A DNA stretch of 64,000 nucleotides, taken from NCBI GenBank assembly GCA_039972875.1, contig JBDWMA010000006.1:1-64000 (forward strand), given 5' to 3'. The notes under the pieces are model-generated. The model saw nothing but the letters and a program-made list of their open reading frames with translations. It was not told where the DNA came from and did not search any database. Both the position numbers and the translations under genes were made by a program. This stretch comes from Pseudoruegeria sp039972875. Lineage in GTDB: Bacteria > Pseudomonadota > Alphaproteobacteria > Rhodobacterales > Rhodobacteraceae. Shown one piece after another: positions 16,902 through 24,224 of this stretch (within the stretch, counting starts at the first letter, position 1; each line of letters opens with the position of its first letter).

Positions 16902-18614
16902 CTAGACTGGCAGTCCAACAACAAACCGTGCGCCCAGCGGCCCAGAGCTCACATCGGAATCGGTTGTTCTGATATTCTCAGCCCAGATCACACCATCATG
17001 CGCCTCTACAATCTGCTTTGAGATTGCCAAACCCAAGCCCGAGTTATTTCCAAACTGCCCCGGAGGACGTTCAGAATAAAACCGATTAAAGATTTTATGC
17101 AGTGCCTGATCTGGAATACCTGGTCCGGTATCCTCAACCACAATCAAAATCCGGTTTTCCCGCTTGCGCGCCCAGACCCGAATGGCGTCACCTTCTTCAC
17201 AGAATGAAACGGCATTGGTGATAAGATTAACAAAGACCTGCGCCAGTCGTGCCTCAAGTCCCATGACCATGATAGGCTTGTCCGGAAGATCAGAGATGAA
17301 ATCAATTCCACTGCTCTGTGCTTGCTCACCGAGGTACTGATTGATGTTTCCAAGCATGTGGAGCAGATCAAAGGACTCTTCTTCTTCACGGACCAACTCA
17401 CTGTCAAGTCGTGACGCGTTAGAGATATCACTCACCAATCGATCAAGACGACGCACATCATGGTCAATCACATCCAACAGCTTTTCACGGTGATCCACGC
17501 GTTTTGCAACGCGCAGAGTCCCGACGGCAGAACGCAAAGACGCCAATGGGTTTTTGATTTCATGGGCAACATCTGCCGCAAATTGCTCATTTGCATCGAT
17601 GCGGTCATAAAGAGCTGTCACCATCCCCCGAAGCGCACCGGACAAACGGCCGATTTCATCAGGGCGGGCCGTTAAATCTGGGATGCGAATCCGGCTCGGG
17701 CTAATTTTGCGAGAGCCCTTATCCCGGCCCAGCTCAGCCGCCTCGGCCAAATCAGCAAGTGGATTGGCAATGGTAGAGGCCAGCGCAAGAGACAAACCTA
17801 TAGAAACAAGCAAAGCGACCACAAACATTTGTAGTACCTGTTCCCGGTCTTGACGGACAAGATTGTCGATTTCACCTGCAGCGCTGGATAGCACCACCGC
17901 ACCAACAGGCTTATCATTTTGCAATATTGGTGTAGATACCGCAAAAACCGCCCCGTCGGCATTATTCCCTTCAGAGCGTACAACCTGTTTTCCGTCCAGA
18001 GCTTGCGGCACTAATTCAGGAAGCAATCCCTGAACACCGCCCACGCCTTCGGCGATTGGATCAGGTCCAACCAATCCGGAAATGCCCCCCCAGATTGCGT
18101 TCAAAAAATCCGAAATCAACGTACTGCGTTGATTCAGGTCCGTTGGAACTTTTAGCTCATTCTGCGCGGAGCCAATAAGCTCTCCGGCGGCATCAAAAAT
18201 ATAGAGTTCAGTTCCAGCACTTAGCGTCAAGGCATTCAGCGTCCCTTGAACATCTAACCCATCACCCGTCGCCAAATTTACAGGCGCGCTGACCGGTAAT
18301 TGCGCCTCAAAAACATTTGCTGCAAGTTGGCTTTCCGCAACAAGGCCAGCCTCTCTTTGGTTTACAAGAGAGTTGCGCACAGGATTCAAATATAAAACCC
18401 CCGCAACCAAAACGATCAATGCCAACAGGTTAAAGGTGATGATTTTACGAGCCAAAGCCGAACGGTTCAGCGAGATCAATCCGCGCCGTGCCCGTCTTTC
18501 GGTCATTTCCGCATCATTGCGACGGCTGGGATCTTCCCAGTCCTCGCCCAACACAACATCCACGCTCCGGGCGTTGCGGTTTTCAGACCCATCAATTTCA
18601 GGAGAAAGTGTCAT
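16902..18614 (-). CDS. chvG: Sensor histidine kinase ChvG
   Basis: 570 residues, inner membrane. Two transmembrane segments (about 57-76 and 262-282) enclose a periplasmic sensor domain; a HAMP-like region follows, then the H-box AADVAHEIKNPLASLRSA with His351, the N-box LITNAVSF, and the ATP-binding boxes DTGPGIP and SGLGLAISKQIVEAHDG. ChvG/ExoS homologues sense acidity or periplasmic state and control envelope and central carbon genes. It overlaps chvI by four bases. Placement upstream of hprK-rapZ-EIIA-HPr is the conserved alphaproteobacterial order. Confidence 0.95.
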   Translation of the reverse strand: MTLSPEIDGSENRNARSVDVVLGEDWEDPSRRNDAEMTERRARRGLISLNRSALARKIITFNLLALIVLVAGVLYLNPVRNSLVNQREAGLVAESQLAANVFEAQLPVSAPVNLATGDGLDVQGTLNALTLSAGTELYIFDAAGELIGSAQNELKVPTDLNQRSTLISDFLNAIWGGISGLVGPDPIAEGVGGVQGLLPELVPQALDGKQVVRSEGNNADGAVFAVSTPILQNDKPVGAVVLSSAAGEIDNLVRQDREQVLQMFVVALLVSIGLSLALASTIANPLADLAEAAELGRDKGSRKISPSRIRIPDLTARPDEIGRLSGALRGMVTALYDRIDANEQFAADVAHEIKNPLASLRSAVGTLRVAKRVDHREKLLDVIDHDVRRLDRLVSDISNASRLDSELVREEEESFDLLHMLGNINQYLGEQAQSSGIDFISDLPDKPIMVMGLEARLAQVFVNLITNAVSFCEEGDAIRVWARKRENRILIVVEDTGPGIPDQALHKIFNRFYSERPPGQFGNNSGLGLAISKQIVEAHDGVIWAENIRTTDSDVSSGPLGARFVVGLPV

Positions 18615-19315
18615 TCTTCCTCGTTATACCGGTAACCAATGCCATAAAGTGTTTCGATCGCGGAAAAATCGGTATCCGCTGTCCGCATCTTTTTGCGCAA
18701 TCTCTTAATGTGGCTGTCGATGGTACGATCATCAACGTAAACCTGATCGTCATAGGCTACATCCATCAGCTGGTCCCTACTTTTGACAAATCCCGGGCGC
18801 TGGGCCAAAGCCTGCAACAAAAGGAACTCGGTCACGGTTAAAGAGACATCATTCCCTTTCCAGCTGACCGCATGACGAAGCGGATCCATCTTAAGAGCCC
18901 CGCGTTCGATAAGTTGGCTTTCCTGAACTTCTTCAGTTCCATCAGATGCTATCACATCTTGACGACGCAACAACGCCCGGATTCGTTCAACGAGCAAGCG
19001 TTGTGAAAATGGCTTTTTGACATAATCATCTGCGCCCATCCGAAGCCCCAACACTTCGTCAATTTCGTCATCTTTGGAGGTCAGAAAAATGACCGGCATA
19101 GAGGATTTTTGGCGGAGCCGCTGCAACAGGTCCATTCCATCCATTCGCGGCATTTTAATATCTAGGACAGCCATATCCGGAAGACGCTTATTAAAGGCAT
19201 CCAAGGCCGATTGGCCGTCATTATATGTCTCGACTTCAAACCCCTCAGCCTCAAGGGTTATAGAAACAGACGTTAGAATATTCCTGTCGTCATCGACGAG
19301 TGCGATCTTTGACAT
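18611..19315 (-). CDS. chvI: Response regulator ChvI
   Basis: 234 residues, OmpR family. Receiver domain with the acidic pocket VDDDRN, phospho-acceptor Asp52 in LDIKMPRMDG, the Lys of the KKPFSQRLL switch, and a winged-helix domain ending in DRTIDSHIKRLRKKMR and GIGYRY. The start at 19315 (MSKIALVDDD) is the family start; the 31-codon in-frame extension is not homologous. It is transcribed away from pckA, which in related bacteria is a ChvI target. First gene of a seven-gene same-strand run ending at 13859. Confidence 0.96.
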   Translation of the reverse strand: MSKIALVDDDRNILTSVSITLEAEGFEVETYNDGQSALDAFNKRLPDMAVLDIKMPRMDGMDLLQRLRQKSSMPVIFLTSKDDEIDEVLGLRMGADDYVKKPFSQRLLVERIRALLRRQDVIASDGTEEVQESQLIERGALKMDPLRHAVSWKGNDVSLTVTEFLLLQALAQRPGFVKSRDQLMDVAYDDQVYVDDRTIDSHIKRLRKKMRTADTDFSAIETLYGIGYRYNEEE

Positions 19316-19657
19316 AGGTACTGCCCTCTTATTAATTTTTAGCCCGATTTTTGCCATATTCTCCGTTTTCGTCTGAATGGAATCAACTGTTAAGTACGAA
19401 TCACTCAACGATTGAGACCCAAAAACACCTAATTCTGGTTAATCCGTGCCAATATGACTCACTTTTTCGACCCAAGGTTGCGCTAACGGTTGATTTGATT
19501 GCGCTAACCGAGGCAATGCGTCCTGTTCATGCTGCGAAGCGGCATGTTAGGCTTACTTACCGACCAAGCGGATCGGCGGCGCATTGTTGGTCCACTGCGC
19601 CTTTACGTGACCAAGGAGAGACGCCACCGCTGCGGGCGGGGCGTAAGGAGCAAGCAC
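19316..19657. other. Divergent chvI/pckA intergenic region
   Basis: 342 bp without a convincing gene. It must hold the promoters of both chvI and pckA. It is AT-rich on the chvI side. The distinctive content is the pair of direct repeats at 19478-19510, listed separately. The pckA-proximal part carries AAGGAG at 19645-19650 as ribosome site. In-frame codons upstream of pckA and chvI are extensions, not separate genes. Confidence 0.7.
19478..19510. promoter_or_regulatory. Direct repeats TTGCGCTAAC upstream of pckA
   Basis: TTGCGCTAACGG (19478-19489) and TTGCGCTAACCG (19499-19510) match in 11 of 12 positions. Their starts are 21 bp apart, about two turns of the helix, so a regulator could sit on one face. 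GCGCTAAC resembles a half-site of LacI-type palindromes (TTAGCGCTAA). Located 148-180 bp before the pckA start. The regulator is not identified. Confidence 0.45.
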
Positions 19658-21256
19658 ATGACACATGGACGGGTAAACCCCGACTTCACACTCGACGATC
19701 AAGGAATCACCGGGCTGGGGAACGTCTATTACAACTACCTTGAACCTGCTCTGATGGAAGAGGCGCTTAAGCGTGATGAGGGCACTCTGGGACAAGGCGG
19801 AACTTTCCTTGTTGCAACCGGGAAACACACTGGCCGCTCACCAAAAGATAAATTTGTTGTACGGTCTGCTGGGGTAGAAGATTCAATTTGGTGGGAAAAC
19901 AATCCTCCGATGGATCCCGAGGCTTTTGATGTGTTGTACGCTGATATGGTTTCACACATGAAAGGTGGCGATTATTTCGTTCAGGATCTCTTCGGCGGCG
20001 CAGATGCGTCTCACCGGCTTGACGTCCGCATGGTTACTGAATTGGCGTGGCATGGGCTTTTTATTCGCCATTTACTGCGGCGCCCTGACGTTGAGGATCT
20101 AGAGGATTTCACGCCGGAATTTACCATCATCAATTGCCCCAGCTTTAAAGCTGATCCAGCCAAACACGGGTGCCGTTCTGAAACCGTAATCGCGTTGAAC
20201 TTTGAAAAGAAAGTCATCTTGATCGGCGGCACTGAATATGCCGGGGAAAACAAAAAATCAGTCTTTACGCTTCTCAACTATATCCTGCCTGGTGATGGCG
20301 TGATGGCAATGCATTGCTCTGCCAACCACGCTCCAAACAATCCGGTTGATACGGCTATCTTCTTTGGTCTGTCTGGCACAGGGAAAACTACTCTTTCCGC
20401 AGATCCAAACCGTGTATTGATTGGCGACGACGAACATGGCTGGTCCGACAGAGGTACGTTCAACTTCGAAGGTGGCTGTTATGCGAAAACAATCAGCTTG
20501 TCGGCTGAGGCGGAACCTGAAATTTACGCGACCACTCAGAAATTTGGCACTGTCATCGAGAACATGGTTTATGACGAACACACCAAAGAACTGGACTTCG
20601 AAAACGACAGCCTGACGGCCAATATGCGTTGTGCTTACCCTCTGGAATACATTTCAAACGCCTCCGCTTCGGCGCTGGGTGGCCACCCCAAGAATATCAT
20701 CATGCTGACCTGTGATGCCTTTGGTGTCTTGCCTCCGATTGCCCGCCTGACCCCTGCACAAGCAATGTATCACTTCCTATCTGGGTTCACCTCAAAAGTG
20801 GCCGGAACTGAGCGGGGCGTAACAGAGCCAGAACCCACATTCTCTACCTGTTTTGGTGCGCCATTTATGCCGCGTCGACCTGAGGTATATGGCAATTTGT
20901 TGCGTCGGAAAATTGCGAAGCATGGCGCGACTTGCTGGTTGGTCAACACTGGCTGGACTGGTGGCGCTTATGGCACTGGGTCTCGCATGCCAATTAAAGC
21001 GACTCGTGGCCTGCTAACCGCAGCTCTAGATGGTTCCTTGGCTGAAACGACATTCCGCAAAGATCCAAACTTTGGTTTTGATGTACCTGTATCAGTCGCC
21101 GGCGTTGCTGACATCCTGCTTGATCCCCGTCGTACATGGGATGACGCAGAAGACTACGATGTTCAGGCTAAAAAGCTGGTCTCAATGTTCGCGGATAACT
21201 TTTCACAATACGTCGACTACATTGATGATGACGTAAAAGCTGTCGCCATCAGGTAA
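19658..21256 (+). CDS. pckA: Phosphoenolpyruvate carboxykinase (ATP)
   Basis: 532 residues, the usual length. Catalyses oxaloacetate + ATP to PEP + CO2 + ADP, the first committed gluconeogenic step. Seen: TGRSPKDKF, the kinase-1 motif GLSGTGKTTLS, the metal-binding kinase-2 motif IGDDEHGW, and NTGWTGGAYGTGSRM. The ATG at 19658 lies behind AAGGAG; a 43-codon upstream extension is not part of the family. Divergent from chvI. A terminator follows. Expression is likely controlled from the 342-bp divergent region. Confidence 0.98.
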   Translation: MTHGRVNPDFTLDDQGITGLGNVYYNYLEPALMEEALKRDEGTLGQGGTFLVATGKHTGRSPKDKFVVRSAGVEDSIWWENNPPMDPEAFDVLYADMVSHMKGGDYFVQDLFGGADASHRLDVRMVTELAWHGLFIRHLLRRPDVEDLEDFTPEFTIINCPSFKADPAKHGCRSETVIALNFEKKVILIGGTEYAGENKKSVFTLLNYILPGDGVMAMHCSANHAPNNPVDTAIFFGLSGTGKTTLSADPNRVLIGDDEHGWSDRGTFNFEGGCYAKTISLSAEAEPEIYATTQKFGTVIENMVYDEHTKELDFENDSLTANMRCAYPLEYISNASASALGGHPKNIIMLTCDAFGVLPPIARLTPAQAMYHFLSGFTSKVAGTERGVTEPEPTFSTCFGAPFMPRRPEVYGNLLRRKIAKHGATCWLVNTGWTGGAYGTGSRMPIKATRGLLTAALDGSLAETTFRKDPNFGFDVPVSVAGVADILLDPRRTWDDAEDYDVQAKKLVSMFADNFSQYVDYIDDDVKAVAIR

Positions 21257-21281
21257 GACCACTTAGTATAATTAACTTTTG

Positions 21282-21315
21282 AACGCCCTCGATAAACACG
21301 AGGGCGTTTGTCTTT
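21282..21315 (+). terminator. Rho-independent terminator after pckA
   Basis: A perfect 10-bp stem AACGCCCTCG (21282-21291) and CGAGGGCGTT (21299-21308) with a 7-base loop, followed by TGTCTTT. It lies 25 bp after the pckA stop. Confidence 0.88.
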
Positions 21316-21401
21316 GCCAACTCCGAGTTTCGCCTTAGCGTTCGAAATGAAACTAAGGGTGGTTACGGAACATTGCCTTTCCTGTGTATCTCAACTGCCC
21401 G

Positions 21402-22172
21402 TCAGAGACCAATAATCCCCCGACGGATTAGATTCAGACCAGCAACCGTTAGAATAATGAGTGTCAAAGTCCGAAACCCTTGTTGATTCAGACGGTCCTG
21501 CACCCAGTTTCCGGCCCACATACCAAGACCAACCGGGAGCAACATCAAAGCCGATAACGGTGCCGTTTCAGCATTGAAAATCCCCGACCGGATATGCGCA
21601 ATAAAAAGAAAGACAGCCCCAGCCCCATAGATCACACCTTGTATTCGAACGGAGTCTAATTTTGATGTCTTAACGGCCGTCAGAAATGCCACGGTTGGTG
21701 GCCCCCATGTGCCCGAGGTCCCACCGCAAAACCCTGCAAATGCTCCAAACAATATCTCTGCCCGAAGCCGACGGGTTCGTTTAATCTCAATTGAAAACCC
21801 CACCAGTTGAGACAACGTAAATAGCACCACAGGACCACCAATCATGAAATACAGTGCCTTGCTCGGCACCAGACGAACCAACTGGGCCGACAAAAGAATG
21901 AAGAGACATAAAAATGTAATGTAGACCCAAAATTGCAGCACAGACTCCCATGCGGCGCGCGCGCCTTGACGAAAGGACTGTGCTGCGTTTGCAAAAAGAG
22001 TCGGTAGAATCAAAGCCGCCAACGCCAATTCGGGGCTCATGATCGACCCCAAACAGGACACCATAATGATCGGCAAAGCAAAGCCCACAACCCCTTTTAC
22101 AAAACCCGCAAACAGCGCAAAACACAACGCAAGAACGACGACATTGGTCCCTAATTCATTGAGTAAAAACAC
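21402..22172 (-). CDS. TauE/SafE-family membrane permease
   Basis: 256 residues, about seven to eight hydrophobic helices. The first part, FAGFVKGVVGFALPIIMVS, and the second half with FGAFAGFCGGTSGTWGPPTV form the two similar halves typical of the sulfite exporter TauE/SafE family. Members export or import small anions such as sulfite, sulfoacetate or other organosulfur acids; the substrate is not readable here. The frame begins with GTG at 22172. It lies alone, divergent from mcd, with no sulfonate catabolic gene beside it. Confidence 0.88.
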   Translation of the reverse strand: MFLLNELGTNVVVLALCFALFAGFVKGVVGFALPIIMVSCLGSIMSPELALAALILPTLFANAAQSFRQGARAAWESVLQFWVYITFLCLFILLSAQLVRLVPSKALYFMIGGPVVLFTLSQLVGFSIEIKRTRRLRAEILFGAFAGFCGGTSGTWGPPTVAFLTAVKTSKLDSVRIQGVIYGAGAVFLFIAHIRSGIFNAETAPLSALMLLPVGLGMWAGNWVQDRLNQQGFRTLTLIILTVAGLNLIRRGIIGL

Positions 22173-22266
22173 TATTTATTAAGCCTCATGTTCTGTCATA
22201 CTGCGCAGTATACGCCTAAAGGACCACTTCAGCAGTGCAATATCTTGATGGTTATTATTGTTCAAT

Positions 22267-22309
22267 TTATGCAATAAATACGCATTATTGTTGCGCTGCG
22301 GTTGCATAA
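22267..22309. promoter_or_regulatory. Inverted pair TTATGCAA / TTGCATAA upstream of mcd
   Basis: TTATGCAA (22267-22274) and its exact complement TTGCATAA (22302-22309) flank 27 AT-rich bases in the 176-bp spacer between the TauE-type gene and mcd. It ends 39 bp before the mcd start, where an operator could sit. Short AT-rich 8-mers like these can occur by chance, so this is only a candidate site. Confidence 0.3.
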
Positions 22310-22348
22310 TGGATAAACCTTCCTCTAACTGATTCAAGGATAAACCAG

Positions 22349-24034
22349 ATGCCACATGACGGACAGGATATGACCCTTACAAATGCGAACACCCCGATCC
22401 TAAAAGATCTCCTCTCGCTAACGTCAGCATCACTTCCCACCGTGGAAAACCTGTTTGAAACCGCACGGGAGGTATTGCGGGGGCAGGTCACCAAAGATGG
22501 TCGTGTCTCATCCGGTCTAATTGAAGAACACCAATATTCTGCCCACACCCTATCATGGCTGGCGACCTATCGCGAAGCCTTGCGTCAAATGCAGGCTTGG
22601 GCAGATCGACTGTCTGCCGATGGGAAGTTCGGAGAAATTGAACAGCTCATTCACCAAATCGCATTCGGGGAATACCTCAACCAAATCTTTGGCGGTATCC
22701 CCATGAGCCAAGGAGAAGTCGCACGTTTGCAGGACCTCGGGATCTCTCCATTGGGAACCCGCGACGCAGCGGTGGAAAGCCTTATGGCCCAAGGCAACAC
22801 CACCGCTGCCCGTATGCGTTTGGTTGCGTTGATGCAGGAACAATCCGCCCATGCCACATTTGGCGCATCGGGGCTGGACGAAGAATTGGAAATGATCCGC
22901 GAACAATTTCGACGTTATGCGGATGATAAAGTCATTCCCCATGCACATGACTGGCATCTAAAAGACGAATTGATCCCAATGGAGATCATCGAAGATCTCG
23001 CCGAAATGGGTGTGTTCGGTTTGACCATCCCCGAAGAATTTGGAGGCTTTGGCCTCTCCAAAGCTTCTATGGTGGTTGTTTCCGAAGAACTTTCGCGTGG
23101 CTATATCGGTGTCGGTTCACTGGGGACGCGCTCTGAGATTGCAGCAGAGCTGATCCTGTGTGGCGGCACAGACGACCAAAAAGAAGACTGGTTGCCTAAA
23201 CTCGCCAGCGCTGAAATCTTGCCGACAGCGGTCTTTACCGAACCAAACACCGGTTCTGATCTCGGATCACTTCGGACCCGCGCCGTAAAAGATGAAAACG
23301 GCAACTATAGCGTCACAGGCAACAAAACATGGATCACCCATGCCGCCCGAACCCAAGTCATGACGTTGCTGGCACGGACTGACCCCGACACCACGAACTA
23401 TTCTGGCCTGTCCATGTTTCTGGCAGAAAAAACACCCGGTACTGATGCCGATCCATTCCCGACACCCGGTATGACGGGTGGCGAAATCGAAGTCCTCGGA
23501 TATCGCGGCATGAAGGAATACGAACTCGGCTTTGATGATTTCAAAATCAAAGGAGAAAACCTTTTGGGCGGCAAAGAAGGCCAGGGCTTTAAACAGCTCA
23601 TGCAGACCTTCGAAAGCGCCCGCATTCAGACAGCGGCCCGCGCCATTGGCGTGGCGCAATCCGCAATGGAAGTCGGCATGCAATACGCTATCGACCGCAA
23701 GCAATTTGGCAAATCTCTGATCAATTTCCCTCGGGTGGGTGGAAAATTGGCGATGATGGCTGTCGAGATCATGATCGCACGTCAGTTGACTTATTACTCC
23801 GCTTGGCAAAAGGACCACGACAAACGTTGTGACCTTGAGGCGGGAATGGCCAAACTTCTGGGCGCTCGCGTGGCATGGGCTGCGGCAGACAATGCACTGC
23901 AAATCCATGGCGGCAATGGCTTTGCTCTGGAGTATACCGTCAGCCGAATTCTATGCGACGCCCGAATCCTTAATATTTTTGAAGGGGCCGCCGAAATTCA
24001 AGCCCAAGTGATCGCACGTCGCCTGTTGGATTAA
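22349..24034 (+). CDS. mcd: (2S)-methylsuccinyl-CoA dehydrogenase
   Basis: 561 residues. An acyl-CoA dehydrogenase domain (about residues 170-561) with TEPNTGSDLGSLRTRA, GNKTWITHAAR, RKQFGKSLINF and the C-terminal ALQIHGGNGFALEY, ARILNIFEGAAEIQ. The N-terminal ~165-residue helical extension is unlike ordinary acyl-CoA dehydrogenases and matches the Mcd of the ethylmalonyl-CoA pathway, which oxidises (2S)-methylsuccinyl-CoA to mesaconyl-CoA and passes electrons to ETF. The ATG at 22349 follows AAGGA; an ATG at 22370 with a nearby GGACAGGA is an alternative. Other pathway genes (ccr, ecm, mcl1) are not in the window. A generic acyl-CoA dehydrogenase is the alternative. Confidence 0.88.
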   Translation: MPHDGQDMTLTNANTPILKDLLSLTSASLPTVENLFETAREVLRGQVTKDGRVSSGLIEEHQYSAHTLSWLATYREALRQMQAWADRLSADGKFGEIEQLIHQIAFGEYLNQIFGGIPMSQGEVARLQDLGISPLGTRDAAVESLMAQGNTTAARMRLVALMQEQSAHATFGASGLDEELEMIREQFRRYADDKVIPHAHDWHLKDELIPMEIIEDLAEMGVFGLTIPEEFGGFGLSKASMVVVSEELSRGYIGVGSLGTRSEIAAELILCGGTDDQKEDWLPKLASAEILPTAVFTEPNTGSDLGSLRTRAVKDENGNYSVTGNKTWITHAARTQVMTLLARTDPDTTNYSGLSMFLAEKTPGTDADPFPTPGMTGGEIEVLGYRGMKEYELGFDDFKIKGENLLGGKEGQGFKQLMQTFESARIQTAARAIGVAQSAMEVGMQYAIDRKQFGKSLINFPRVGGKLAMMAVEIMIARQLTYYSAWQKDHDKRCDLEAGMAKLLGARVAWAAADNALQIHGGNGFALEYTVSRILCDARILNIFEGAAEIQAQVIARRLLD

Positions 24035-24149
24035 CAGTAAGATGAGATCCTGAAATATTTTAAAAATGCTGAAACTAAAATGAAGCTTACGGAGATCTAA
24101 AAAAATCGGGAACGTTCAAAAAGTAAGACGTCTTCCCCATTTTACATAA

Positions 24150-24167
24150 CTGTCGCAAAACCGTCAT
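24150..24167 (+). promoter_or_regulatory. Pho box (PhoB binding site)
   Basis: CTGTCGCAAAACCGTCAT matches 15 of 18 positions of the consensus CTGTCATAAAACTGTCAT: two 7-mers separated by 4 A-rich bases. It lies 57 bp before the start codon of the phytase/esterase-like gene, in the right place and orientation for PhoB activation under phosphate starvation. Confidence 0.75.
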
Positions 24168-24224
24168 GGGGATGTTGGTTAACGTTGTCATCTCGCCCTA
24201 AGTACATCAACTTGGGGACGTTCC

